A stretch of DNA of 64,000 nt from Corynebacterium comes (GTDB lineage: Bacteria; Actinomycetota; Actinomycetes; Mycobacteriales; Mycobacteriaceae), in assembly GCF_009734405.1 (NCBI RefSeq), contig NZ_CP046453.1, positions 930,001 through 994,000 on the forward strand, given 5' to 3'. The stretch's first letter is position 1, and each line of letters starts with the position of its first letter. Below are positions 41,792-50,127 of the stretch, piece after piece. A model generated the notes under the pieces. That model worked only from the letters and a program-made list of their open reading frames with translations, was not told where the DNA came from and did not search any database. A program made the position numbers and the translations under genes.

Positions 41792-42598
41792 ATGTACGAT
41801 CTCCCGACGATCCTCACAGCCTTCGGCCTGACGCTGTTCGCGGGTCTGGCGACGGGAGTCGGCGGCCTCATCGCCGTGATGAAGAACGATCCGGGAAAAC
41901 GGTTCATGGCCGGCGCGCTGGGGCTGTCCACCGGCGTCATGCTCTATGTCTCCTTCATGGAGATCCTGCCGAAGTCATTCGCCCAGCTGACCGGGGCATG
42001 GGGTGAACGCGGTGGAAGTTGGGCGACGGTGACGGCGTTCTTCGCCGGAATCGCCCTCATCGCCCTCATCGACCGCCTGGTCCCCGAGCCCATCAACCCG
42101 CACGAACGCGGCATCGGGGATGACCCGAAGAAGTCCGCCCAGCGGCGCAGCATGATGAAGATGGGCATGTTCACCGCCGGCGCCATCGCGATCCACAACT
42201 TCCCCGAGGGCTTCGCCACGTTCATCGCCGGTCTGGAGGACCTCACCATCGCCGTCCCGGTGGCGGTGGCCATCGCGATCCACAACATTCCCGAGGGCGT
42301 GGCCGTCGCCGTGCCGATCCGACAGGCGACCGGTTCCCGGTGGAAGGCGCTGGGGTGGTCGACCGCCTCCGGCCTGGCGGAGCCCGCCGGGGCGCTCATC
42401 GGTTTCCTGCTGCTCATGCCGTTCCTGGGGCCGGTCACGCTCGGCCTCTCCTTTGCGGTGGTCGCAGGCATCATGGTCTTCATCTGCCTCGACGAGCTGC
42501 TGCCCACCGCAGTCGCCACCGGCCGGCACCACACCGCGATCTACGGGCTCATCCTGGGTATGGCGATCATGGCGGTCTCGCTGTTGCTGTTCCTCTGA
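41792..42598 (+). CDS. zupT: ZIP-family metal transporter (ZupT-like)
   Basis: Divalent metal importer of 268 residues, mainly zinc. About eight membrane helices. The metal-binding helices carry IHNFPEGFATF near 133 and IHNIPEGVAVAV near 167, and LDELLP near 232; these are the ZupT signatures. A TAGGAT hexamer overlapping the upstream stop codon lies eight bases before the ATG. Position directly behind a CNNM protein suggests a shared theme of metal homeostasis. Confidence 0.9.
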   Translation: MYDLPTILTAFGLTLFAGLATGVGGLIAVMKNDPGKRFMAGALGLSTGVMLYVSFMEILPKSFAQLTGAWGERGGSWATVTAFFAGIALIALIDRLVPEPINPHERGIGDDPKKSAQRRSMMKMGMFTAGAIAIHNFPEGFATFIAGLEDLTIAVPVAVAIAIHNIPEGVAVAVPIRQATGSRWKALGWSTASGLAEPAGALIGFLLLMPFLGPVTLGLSFAVVAGIMVFICLDELLPTAVATGRHHTAIYGLILGMAIMAVSLLLFL

Positions 42599-42698
42599 CC
42601 CCGGACCTCCGTTTCCCGTCGGTTCCGCGGGCAGCCCGGGTGCGTCGACAGAATGTTCCGGCGCGAAAAAAAGGGCTGAGAGAGCACCGTCCCCGGGT

Positions 42699-42704
42699 TA
42701 AGAT
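42699..42704 (+). promoter_or_regulatory. -10 TAAGAT of flavodoxin promoter
   Basis: TAAGAT lies 28 bases before the ATG at 42733; the leader then carries GGGGGAG as ribosome binding site. This is a leadered promoter, unlike many neighbours. Confidence 0.4.
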
Positions 42705-42732
42705 GATCGCAACCTACTTCTGGGGGAGCAGC

Positions 42733-43263
42733 ATGAGGGTTCTGATCGCCTATTCCAGCTGGAACGGATCCACCGCCGAGATCGCCCGACGCATTGGCGC
42801 GGTGTTGACCCGCGACGGCATCACCGTGGATGTCACGCCGGTCCGGGAAGCACGGGACCCGGCGCACTATGACGCTGTGGTGATGGGCAGCGCAGTCCAC
42901 AACCAGGCGTGGTCGCCCGAAGCCGCGGAGTTTGTCCACCGCCACGCCACCGCGCTGTCGCAGCACCCGGTTTGGCTGTTCAGCGTGGGGATGACCGGTG
43001 GCCTGCCCCGGTTTCTCCGGCGGGCGGCGCGTAGCGCACAGGGTCGGCGCATCGTGGACGCCCTGAGTTCTGACATCACCCCCCGGGAGCACCGGGTCTT
43101 CTCCGGGGTGTGCAGGCCCGAACACCTGCCACGTATGTCCCGGGTCTTCCTCCGTCTGGTGGGTGGTCATTTCGGTGACTACCGCGACTGGTCGGCCATC
43201 GAGGACTGGGCCAGGCACATCGCCCTGGAGCTCGGGTCCCCGCGGGGCAACCAGGCGCCTTAA
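42733..43263 (+). CDS. Flavodoxin-domain protein (HemG-like)
   Basis: FMN-binding flavodoxin fold of 176 residues, similar to menaquinone-dependent protoporphyrinogen oxidase (HemG) and related proteins. The phosphate-binding loop is AYSSWNGSTAEIARRI at the N-terminus, and VMGSAVHNQAW near 55 is the next flavin-contact segment. The ATG at 42733 has GGGGGAG four bases upstream. No other heme gene is nearby, so heme synthesis is not certain. Confidence 0.8.
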   Translation: MRVLIAYSSWNGSTAEIARRIGAVLTRDGITVDVTPVREARDPAHYDAVVMGSAVHNQAWSPEAAEFVHRHATALSQHPVWLFSVGMTGGLPRFLRRAARSAQGRRIVDALSSDITPREHRVFSGVCRPEHLPRMSRVFLRLVGGHFGDYRDWSAIEDWARHIALELGSPRGNQAP

Positions 43264-43295
43264 CCGCCGGACGGGGCCGACGGGCACTCCACAAC

Positions 43296-44504
43296 TCACG
43301 GAACCGTGTGACCACCCGCGGCATCAGACGTCCCCTGGTCCCTGGCCTGGCCCAGGAAGTATGCCCCTGTGGCCACCACGAACAGCAGCGGCAGGGTCCA
43401 CAGTGGGGCCCACGTCAACTCCCAGGCGATCACGGCGGCGAACACCGGCGTCTGTTGCATGACCGCCAGGACACCGGCCGCGCCGATGAGCGCGAAGACG
43501 GCGACCAGCCCGGGGTCGACCCCCACCACCAGCCCGAGCAGTCCACCCATGGCAGCCCCCACCGCCAGCGACGGGGTGAGGGTGCCCCCCACTGCGCCGG
43601 ACCCCAGTGACACGGCCGTGAGCAGGGGCTTGGCCACCACCAGCACGGCAAGCAACGCCAACGGCGAAGCGGGATCCAGGGCGGTGCGGACGATCTGTTC
43701 GCCGTTACCCGTCACCCCCGGCACGAGGAAGGACACCGCGACCACTCCTGCGGTGGTCACCCCGACGCTCACGGGCAGCCAGCGGGGATCGATGACCTTC
43801 CACCCCTCGGTTGACGTCAGCAGGGCCCGGAAGAGTCGACCGATGAGTGCGGCCCCCAGGAGGAGCAGCGGAAGCATGTACAGGACGGGGGCGCTGAAGG
43901 CTGCGTCCGGGAACTCGTAGACGGGATCTCGGCCCACGATCGGCCAGGCGGTCACCGTCGCCACGGCAGACATCACGCCGGCGATGAGCAGTGCGCGCCA
44001 GTCGCGGCGCACGGGCAGGGCCTCCAGTGTGAACAGGATTCCGGCCACAGGCACGTTGTACACCGCCGCCAGGCCCGCGCCGGCTGCCGCAGCCACAAGG
44101 ATCCGACGGTGTTCCTCCCTCACCCGGACCAGGCGGGTGAGCTGGTCCAGCACTGCGGCCGATGCCTGACGCGGGGCCTGCTCCCGGCCGAGCGAAAGGC
44201 CGGATCCCACGACCAGCAGCTGCAGGAGCGCGTCGGCGGAGGTTCGGCCGAGGGGAAGGGGGGCGTCGTCGGTGAGTATCGAATCCTCGATGCTGCGCAC
44301 CGGGCACTGCCGACGCAGCCACCACCAGCCGAGCCCGGCGAGGAGCCCGCCGATCGCCGCGGCCGCCACCGGGTGGACCACGCCCACGCCGCCGGCCGAC
44401 AGCTGTATCCGGTGGATCAGCCACGCCATCGCCCCGCCGATGACACCTGCGGCGACGCCACCGGCGAGCACCAGCGGGATGAGGACGAGCTGGCCGCGGA
44501 ACAT
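43296..44504 (-). CDS. ClC-family chloride channel/antiporter
   Basis: Anion channel or Cl-/H+ exchanger of 402 residues with about ten to twelve membrane helices. The selectivity regions are GSGLSLGREQAPRQ (gating Glu retained but the usual GREGP is altered) near residue 100 and GGTLTPSLAVGAAMGG near 315. The gene has the leaderless pattern TACGCT-GAATTT-ATG on the minus strand. Cytosolic CBS domains are absent, as in short bacterial ClC proteins. Confidence 0.85.
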   Translation of the reverse strand: MFRGQLVLIPLVLAGGVAAGVIGGAMAWLIHRIQLSAGGVGVVHPVAAAAIGGLLAGLGWWWLRRQCPVRSIEDSILTDDAPLPLGRTSADALLQLLVVGSGLSLGREQAPRQASAAVLDQLTRLVRVREEHRRILVAAAAGAGLAAVYNVPVAGILFTLEALPVRRDWRALLIAGVMSAVATVTAWPIVGRDPVYEFPDAAFSAPVLYMLPLLLLGAALIGRLFRALLTSTEGWKVIDPRWLPVSVGVTTAGVVAVSFLVPGVTGNGEQIVRTALDPASPLALLAVLVVAKPLLTAVSLGSGAVGGTLTPSLAVGAAMGGLLGLVVGVDPGLVAVFALIGAAGVLAVMQQTPVFAAVIAWELTWAPLWTLPLLFVVATGAYFLGQARDQGTSDAAGGHTVP

Positions 44505-44567
44505 AAATTCAGCGTAACCCGGACGCTGCGGGGCGGGACGCGCGGTCTCGGGGTAGGCGGGCAGGCG

Positions 44568-45506
44568 TCAGTGCGCCGCGGCCGGCTTCCCGGACACACG
44601 GCGGGTCAGCCGGGTCACGCCCTCCACGAGGAAGGCCACGATGGCGCCCCACACCAGGCCGAAGAGCAGCGCGAAGAACGTGTTCACCAGCCAACCGAGG
44701 ATCCCGCCGCCGACGGCGACCTCCATGCCGTGGATGGTGTCGTAGAACCAGGTCAGGCCGAACTCGGCCAGACCGGCGATGATGATGTGTCCACCGACCC
44801 ACAGCATGGCGAAGGTGCCGATCACCGAGATCGCGGTGAGGATCTTCGGCATGGCGGATACCAGCCCCCGGCCGAAGCCGGCGCCTGGACCACCCCGGGA
44901 CACCATGTGCAGACCGACGTCATCCATCTTCACCAGCAGGGCGACCGCACCGTAGACGAGCGCGGTGATGCCGATGGCCACGACCACCAGGACCGCGGCG
45001 CGGAAGACCAGTGGCTGATCGGCGACCTCATTGAGCGAGATGACCATGATCTCCGCGGAGAGGATCAGGTCGGTCATGATCGCGCCCTTGACCAGCTGAT
45101 CCTCCGCCAGGGGAGACTCATCCTTGGCGGGCTTGTCGTGGCCGCCGTGGCCCAGCACCTTGGCGAGCACCTTCTCCGCGCCCTCGTAGCACAGGTAGGT
45201 GCCACCGATCATGAGTATCGGCGTGAGGGCCCAGGGGGCGATCCACGACAGGAACAGCGCGATAGGCAGGATGATGACGAGCTTGTTGATCAACGAGCCC
45301 TTGGTGATCCGCCAGATCATCGGCAGCTCCCGCGCGGGGGAAATGCCGGTGACGAAACGGGGGGTCACCGCTGCGTCATCGACCACCACGCCGGCGGCCT
45401 TGACGGAGGTCTTGCCGGCGGCGGCGGCGACGTCGTCGACACTGGCGGCGGCCGCTCTGGCGATGAGGGCCACGTCGTCGAGCAGGGCGATCAGGCCACC
45501 GGCCAT
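44568..45506 (-). CDS. DUF808 membrane protein
   Basis: Integral membrane protein of about 312 residues with six or so helices, of the YedI/DUF808 family. Signature blocks are DDVALIARAAAASVDDVAAA at the N-terminus, GGTYLCYEGAEKVLAK near 115, and LVKGAIMTDLILSAEIM near 145. Function is unknown in any organism as far as I know. The ATG at 45506 has AAAGGTG six bases upstream; a GTG at 45515 overlaps that site. Confidence 0.87.
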   Translation of the reverse strand: MAGGLIALLDDVALIARAAAASVDDVAAAAGKTSVKAAGVVVDDAAVTPRFVTGISPARELPMIWRITKGSLINKLVIILPIALFLSWIAPWALTPILMIGGTYLCYEGAEKVLAKVLGHGGHDKPAKDESPLAEDQLVKGAIMTDLILSAEIMVISLNEVADQPLVFRAAVLVVVAIGITALVYGAVALLVKMDDVGLHMVSRGGPGAGFGRGLVSAMPKILTAISVIGTFAMLWVGGHIIIAGLAEFGLTWFYDTIHGMEVAVGGGILGWLVNTFFALLFGLVWGAIVAFLVEGVTRLTRRVSGKPAAAH

Positions 45507-45574
45507 GATTCCCACCTTTCTGTCTGCGGGTGTGAACTAGATGCAGTGTAGTCCGGCTGCACCGGGTGTGCGCG

Positions 45575-45580
45575 TAGTCT
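45575..45580 (+). promoter_or_regulatory. -10 element TAGTCT of leaderless promoter
   Basis: TAGTCT, six bases, ATG at 45587. No ribosome binding site is visible. Confidence 0.6.
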
Positions 45581-45586
45581 GGTCCC

Positions 45587-46474
45587 ATGAAGATTGCGGT
45601 CATCGGGGTCGGGGCGGTCGGAGGCTGGTTCGGCGGGAATCTGGTCCGTGCGGGCCATGACGTCGTGTTCGTCGCACGTGGCGGCACCCTCCGGGTCCTG
45701 CGTTCGGAAGGGCTGCGCCTCAACGGGGAGGCTCCGGTGGCGGTGCGCGCCGTCGGAAAGCTCAGTGAGGCCGATGAGCCGGACGTGGTGCTGCTGGCGG
45801 TGAAGGCGACCACCGGGACGGACGTCGCGGCACTGCTCGAGGGGCTTCCGGACGCCGCCCTGGTCGCCGTCACCCAGAACTCCGTCGAGGTTCCCTCGCG
45901 GGTAGCCGACGTAGTGGGCACTGATCGCACCCTGCCCGGCGTGGTACGCGGTTATTTCCACCACACCGGCCCGGGCGAAGTCGAGTTTCACGGCGGACCC
46001 ATCTCCTATGACTTCGGAACGTGGGACGGCAGCCCGAACCACACGGTCGATGAGTTCGCCGCGGCGTTGAGGGGGGCGGGTATTGAGGCGACCGTCCGCG
46101 AAGACATCTTCGTCGACGTCTGGGAGAAGGCGATGTACGTGACCACGACCGGGGCACTCGGGGCCCTGTCCGGAAGCACGCTCGGTGAGCTGCGCACCCG
46201 CCTCCGCCCGACGCTCCGGGCGCTCATGCGTGAGGTGCACGCCACCGCCCTGGCCACCGGGGTGCCCCTGTCCGCGGATGCGGTGGAGCGCACCCTGGAT
46301 TTCGCCGACCGCATGCCGGCCGGCGCGACCAGCTCCATGCACCGTGACCTGGCGGCGGGCAGGCCGGACACGCGGCACGAGCTGGACGCCCAGGTGGGGG
46401 CCATCTGCCGGCTCGCCGCCCGGCATGACGTCGACGTTCGACTGCATGACCTGGTATTTGGCGTGCTGGGGTAG
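45587..46474 (+). CDS. Ketopantoate reductase (PanE/ApbA family)
   Basis: NADPH-dependent 2-dehydropantoate 2-reductase family protein of 295 residues. The Rossmann motif is VIGVGAVGGWFGGNL at the N-terminus; VLLAVKATTG near 70 and DVWEKAMYV near 180 carry the two conserved lysines; the C-terminal helical domain contains SSMHRDLAAGRPDTRHELD, which matches the family's substrate-binding end. It may make pantoate for CoA, but paralogues with other substrates are common, so I give no symbol. Confidence 0.87.
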   Translation: MKIAVIGVGAVGGWFGGNLVRAGHDVVFVARGGTLRVLRSEGLRLNGEAPVAVRAVGKLSEADEPDVVLLAVKATTGTDVAALLEGLPDAALVAVTQNSVEVPSRVADVVGTDRTLPGVVRGYFHHTGPGEVEFHGGPISYDFGTWDGSPNHTVDEFAAALRGAGIEATVREDIFVDVWEKAMYVTTTGALGALSGSTLGELRTRLRPTLRALMREVHATALATGVPLSADAVERTLDFADRMPAGATSSMHRDLAAGRPDTRHELDAQVGAICRLAARHDVDVRLHDLVFGVLG

Positions 46475-46477
46475 CGT
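46472..46477 (+). promoter_or_regulatory. -10 TAGCGT overlapping the upstream stop codon
   Basis: TAGCGT begins with the TAG stop of the reductase gene and stands six bases before ATG 46484, the same arrangement as at 31424. Confidence 0.55.
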
Positions 46478-46483
46478 GAGGGC

Positions 46484-46843
46484 ATGACTGCTTCATCCAC
46501 AGCCCGGGTCAGGTGCGACCGCCCGGGGCGTTACGCACGCTTGCTGGTCAACCGGTTCGCGCAGACCGCACACACGGACTGGGACAGCGAGCAGGGGCGC
46601 GCTCACCTGGCGTTCACCCGGGAGCGGGAGGGCGAAGTGGACCTGATAGCCGGGGACGGCGTCCTGCTGATGCAGCTGGAGTGTCCGGCCGAGGAACTCG
46701 ATCAGTTCGAGGCCATGATCGGCGGCGGGCTGGTGGAGATCGCCGCGGGGACCGGACTGCAGGTTCTGTGGAAGCGGAGCGGGGGACAGGAAGGTACCCG
46801 CTGGGTGGCTGATCTGGACGAGAAACCCGAAGGGTTAGAATAA
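46484..46843 (+). CDS. DUF2218 protein
   Basis: Cytosolic protein of 119 residues matching the DUF2218 family in length and pattern (ARVRCDRPGRYARLLVNRF at the start, then a central QTAHTDWDSEQGRAHLAF block, residues about 30-48). Function is unknown; in other actinobacteria the family often accompanies siderophore or iron genes, which are not seen here. The last codons include the TAGAAT hexamer that probably starts the riboswitch transcript. Confidence 0.8.
   Translation: MTASSTARVRCDRPGRYARLLVNRFAQTAHTDWDSEQGRAHLAFTREREGEVDLIAGDGVLLMQLECPAEELDQFEAMIGGGLVEIAAGTGLQVLWKRSGGQEGTRWVADLDEKPEGLE
46836..46841 (+). promoter_or_regulatory. -10 TAGAAT of the thiamine transporter operon
   Basis: TAGAAT lies inside the last codons of the DUF2218 gene, ending at its stop codon. 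Transcription would start around 46848, just before the TPP riboswitch. Confidence 0.5.
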
Positions 46844-46847
46844 GTCC

Positions 46848-46956
46848 GCAAACATCCAGTCACGGGTACCCGGTGCGATTCCGGGCTGAGACGCCTCCAA
46901 CACAGATTGGGCGAACCGTCGAACCTGATCCGGTTAGTACCGGCGCTAGGGAGATT
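46848..46956 (+). ncRNA. TPP riboswitch (THI element)
   Basis: Conserved THI-box segments are present in order: GGTGCGATTCCGGGCTGAGA (CTGAGA at 46886-46891), GAACCTGATCCGG (ACCTGAT at 46923-46929) and TTAGTACCGGCGCTAGGGAG. The 3' conserved AGGGAG (46948-46953) is also the ribosome binding site of the following gene, with GTG seven bases later. Thiamine pyrophosphate binding should hide it and shut off translation directly, without a separate expression platform. Confidence 0.95.
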
Positions 46957-46959
46957 ATT

Positions 46960-47550
46960 GTGAATACTTCACGGGCGCGCTCGTCATGGCGCGTCATCGA
47001 CATCATCATCGCCTCTGTCCTGGGAGTGGCCTGCGGCCTGATCTTCTGGGTGTGGAACTCCATCGGCTACGCCTGGTTCACCGCCATGGACGCCCTGACC
47101 CCGGGCTTCGGTGGTCTGGCCGTCGGCATCTGGCTGATCGGCGGCGTCATCGGTGGACTGGTGATCCGTAAGCCGGGTGCCGCACTGTTCGTGGAACTGC
47201 TCGCGGCGATCGTCTCCGCGCTGCTGGGCAACCAGTGGGGCATTGAGACGCTGTACTCAGGGATCGCCCAGGGGCTGGGGGCTGAGCTGGTTTTCGCGGC
47301 CTTCGCCTACCGACGCTTCACTCTCCCCGTGGCCATGCTGGCGGGCGCCGGAGCCGCTGTGTCAGCTTTCGTTCTCGAGCTTTTCACCAGCGCGAACCTG
47401 GCCAAGTCGCTGGCCTTCAACTCGATCTACCTGACCTGCCTGATCATCTCCGGCGCCATTCTCGCAGGATTCCTCGGCCACTGGCTGGTCAAGGCCCTGG
47501 CCGCGACAGGTGCACTGGACCGCTTCGCGGTAGGCCGAAAGCGCGTGTGA
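46960..47550 (+). CDS. ykoE: ECF transporter substrate-binding component, YkoE type (thiamine)
   Basis: Membrane protein of 196 residues with about five to six helices that captures thiamine or its hydroxymethylpyrimidine part for an ECF-type importer. The first helix region IDIIIASVLGVACGLIFWVW and the segment GNQWGIETLYSGIAQGLGAE are characteristic of the YkoE family. The GTG at 46960 is just after the riboswitch; an open frame continues through the riboswitch but cannot be coding. It overlaps ykoD as TGATG. Confidence 0.9.
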   Translation: MNTSRARSSWRVIDIIIASVLGVACGLIFWVWNSIGYAWFTAMDALTPGFGGLAVGIWLIGGVIGGLVIRKPGAALFVELLAAIVSALLGNQWGIETLYSGIAQGLGAELVFAAFAYRRFTLPVAMLAGAGAAVSAFVLELFTSANLAKSLAFNSIYLTCLIISGAILAGFLGHWLVKALAATGALDRFAVGRKRV

Positions 47551-48866
47551 TGACAGCACTCGTCGAGGCCCGCGGCCTCGGCTGGCGGCACGCCTCCAGA
47601 ATCGACCCCGCGATCGAGAACATCTCCCTGCGCCTGGAGCGTGGCGAGAAGGTCCTGCTCACCGGTGACTCCGGCGCAGGGAAGTCCACCCTCCTGGCGG
47701 CTCTGGCCGGGTTGCTGGGGGATGAGGAGGACGGCGAGCGGACAGGCACGCTTGAGGTCGGCGGCACCGTGGGCATGGTCCTGCAGGACCCGGACTCCCA
47801 GGTCATCGCCTCGCGTGTGGGCGACGACGTCGCCTTCGGCTGCGAGAACCTGAGGGTCCCCCGGGAGGAGATCTGGCCGCGGGTGCGCCGCGCCCTGGCC
47901 CTGGTCGGACTGGATCTCCCGCTCGATCACCCCACGCGGCATCTGTCCGGCGGGCAGAAGCAGCGACTTGCCCTGGCGGGCGTCATCGCCATGGGGGCCG
48001 AGCTCATCCTGCTCGACGAGCCGACCGCCAACCTCGACCCGGCGGGGCAACGCGAGGTCGTTGACGCGGTGACCACGGTCGCCGCGGAAACCGGTGCAAC
48101 CCTGCTCGTGGTCGAACACCGCCCGCGGCTCTGGGCGCCCATGATGGACCGCTTCCTCCACCTGGGGGCGGACGGGCTGCAGGAGATCACCGTCGCGGAC
48201 CTGCCCCGTCCGCCGGTGCTGCCCGCCGCGCGGGGAGTGAGCCCCGGGACTCCGACCATGGTCCGGGCCCGGGACCTGCAGACCATCTGGGGCCCGCCTC
48301 GCACTCTGGACCTGCCGGCGGGTGCCTCGAGCGTGATCACGGGACCGAACGGATCCGGCAAATCCACGTTGACGCTGACGCTGGCCGGACTGTTGGAGCC
48401 GACCGGCGGGACGCTGGAGTACTCCGGGGATCTGCGCCGGGGACTGAAGGCACCGCCCCACAAGTGGACCTCGCGGCAGCTCGCGCAACGCGTCGGCTAC
48501 GTGTTCCAGGATCCGGAGCACCAGTTCGTCGCCCGCACCGTGGCCGAGGAGATGGCCGTGTCCGGCGGGCCCCGGGAGCGTATCGACGACCTCCTGGTAC
48601 GCCTGCGGCTGACCCATCTGTCGCAGGCCAACCCCTTCACGCTCTCCGGCGGGGAGAAACGGCGACTGTCCGTTGCCACCGCACTGGTCAATACCCCGGC
48701 CTTTCTCATCCTCGACGAGCCGACCTTCGGTCAGGACCCCACCACCTTCAAGGAACTCGTCAGCCTGGTCCGTCAGCTCACCGACCAGGGAGTGACCGTC
48801 GCCTCGATCACCCATGACGAGCTCTACATCCACGCCCTCGGCGACCACGTTGTGGAGGTCCGATGA
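47550..48866 (+). CDS. ykoD: ECF transporter double ATPase, YkoD type
   Basis: Energising ATPase of 438 residues with two ABC domains in one chain. First domain: Walker A GDSGAGKSTLLAAL near 38, signature LSGGQKQRLALAG near 130, Walker B LILLDEPTANLD. Second domain: GPNGSGKSTLTLTL near 265, signature LSGGEKRRLSVATAL, FLILDEPTFGQD. Both look active. Start overlaps the ykoE stop, and its stop overlaps the ykoC start by four bases, so the operon is translationally coupled throughout. Confidence 0.92.
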   Translation: MTALVEARGLGWRHASRIDPAIENISLRLERGEKVLLTGDSGAGKSTLLAALAGLLGDEEDGERTGTLEVGGTVGMVLQDPDSQVIASRVGDDVAFGCENLRVPREEIWPRVRRALALVGLDLPLDHPTRHLSGGQKQRLALAGVIAMGAELILLDEPTANLDPAGQREVVDAVTTVAAETGATLLVVEHRPRLWAPMMDRFLHLGADGLQEITVADLPRPPVLPAARGVSPGTPTMVRARDLQTIWGPPRTLDLPAGASSVITGPNGSGKSTLTLTLAGLLEPTGGTLEYSGDLRRGLKAPPHKWTSRQLAQRVGYVFQDPEHQFVARTVAEEMAVSGGPRERIDDLLVRLRLTHLSQANPFTLSGGEKRRLSVATALVNTPAFLILDEPTFGQDPTTFKELVSLVRQLTDQGVTVASITHDELYIHALGDHVVEVR

Positions 48867-49627
48867 ATCTGCTCGCCGACATCAACCCCGTCACCCGCGT
48901 CCTCGGACTCATCCTGCTGACCACCCCGCTACTGCTCTCCGTGGACGTGGTCTCCGCGGGCGTGTCCCTCGCATTCACCATCATCGTCGCGCCCCTGTGC
49001 GGCGTGGGGTGGGGGCGGCTGCTCCGGCGCGGTTGGCCGATCCTGCTGGCCGCACCGCTGGCGGCCGTCCCCATGGCGCTCTACGGCCGACCAGAAGGGG
49101 ACACCTACCTCCAGTTCCTCCTCGCGCACGTCACCGACAATTCCCTCCAGCTGGCGGCGGCGATCTTCGTCCGTGTGCTGGCCGTCGGTCTCCCGGTCAT
49201 CGTCCTGTCGACCGACGTTGATCCGACCGATCTCGGCGACGGCCTGGCGCAGGTCCTCCGGCTGCCGGAGCGCTTCGTCCTCGGAGCCGTTGCCGCCGCC
49301 AGACTGGTCTCGCTGTTCCGGGACGACCTCGACTCAATGCGCCGGGCACGCCGGGCGCGCGGCATCGCCGACGAGGGCCGCATCCGTTACTTCCTCACCC
49401 TTTCCTTCGGGCTGCTGGTGTTGTCACTGCGGAGGGGGTCGAAGCTGGCGACCGCCATGGAGGCACGCGGGTTCAACCGCGTTGCCGAACACGGCCGGAC
49501 CTGGGCCCGCGAATCCACCTTGTCCCGGCAGGACTGGATTGTCATGGCTGTGTGTCTGCTCGTCTCGGTCGGTGCCATCGGCATCGCGGTGGCCGTCGGG
49601 ACCTTCCGTTTCCTGGGGGTGGCGTGA
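48863..49627 (+). CDS. ykoC: ECF transporter T component, YkoC type
   Basis: Transmembrane coupling subunit of 254 residues with about six helices. The cytosolic coupling helices contain the Ala-Arg-x motifs seen as MRRARRARGIADEG near 160 and ATAMEARGFNR near 193, which insert into the ATPase grooves. Starts in the ATGA overlap with ykoD and ends in a GTGA overlap with the kinase-like gene. Confidence 0.92.
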   Translation: MNLLADINPVTRVLGLILLTTPLLLSVDVVSAGVSLAFTIIVAPLCGVGWGRLLRRGWPILLAAPLAAVPMALYGRPEGDTYLQFLLAHVTDNSLQLAAAIFVRVLAVGLPVIVLSTDVDPTDLGDGLAQVLRLPERFVLGAVAAARLVSLFRDDLDSMRRARRARGIADEGRIRYFLTLSFGLLVLSLRRGSKLATAMEARGFNRVAEHGRTWARESTLSRQDWIVMAVCLLVSVGAIGIAVAVGTFRFLGVA

Positions 49628-50103
49628 GCAGACTGACAGTCCTGGTCGACGGTCCCTCAGGGGCGGGGAAGACGACGTTCGCCGAGGCCGTCTCCCGGCG
49701 TACCGGCCTGCGGGTGGTGCACCTGGATGATTTCTACCCGGGGTGGTCCGGCCTGGCCTCGGCTTCCCGCATGGTCGTCCACGACGTGCTCGATCCCAGG
49801 GACCCCGGCTACCGCCGCTGGGACTGGGTGGCCGGAGTGCCGGGCGACTGGGTGTCGCTCGATCCGGAGGAGTCGGTGATCATCGAGGGGGTCGGCGCGG
49901 TGACGGAGGCGTCGATCGCCGCAGCCGGGGCTCTCGGCGATGTGCTGACCGTGCGCCTCAACGCACCGGCGCGGGTGCGCCGCGCCCGGGCGCTCACACG
50001 GGACACCGGCTATGAACCCTTCTGGGACATGTGGGCCGGTCAGGAGGAGCTGCACTTCCGCGAACACGGCCGGGTTCCGGTGGACTTCGAACTGGAGTGG
50101 TGA
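49624..50103 (+). CDS. P-loop kinase-like protein in the thiamine transporter operon
   Basis: Uridine kinase-like NTPase of 159 residues. Walker A is DGPSGAGKTTFAE at residues 8-20, followed by VVHLDDFYPGW, typical of nucleoside and panto-type kinases of the PRK family, and a LID-like arginine cluster VRRARALTRD near 120. It overlaps ykoC by four bases. Being under the TPP riboswitch suggests a kinase for thiamine or a thiamine precursor, but that is inference. C. glutamicum has a similar gene at the corresponding position. Confidence 0.82.
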   Translation: MSRLTVLVDGPSGAGKTTFAEAVSRRTGLRVVHLDDFYPGWSGLASASRMVVHDVLDPRDPGYRRWDWVAGVPGDWVSLDPEESVIIEGVGAVTEASIAAAGALGDVLTVRLNAPARVRRARALTRDTGYEPFWDMWAGQEELHFREHGRVPVDFELEW

Positions 50104-50127
50104 GCAATCTGCGGAGGGGCGCAGAGA

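Noticed and set aside
46873..46959. Open reading frame through the riboswitch as an N-terminal part of ykoE
   Set aside because: The sequence is the conserved TPP aptamer; ykoE starts at GTG 46960 after its AGGGAG.
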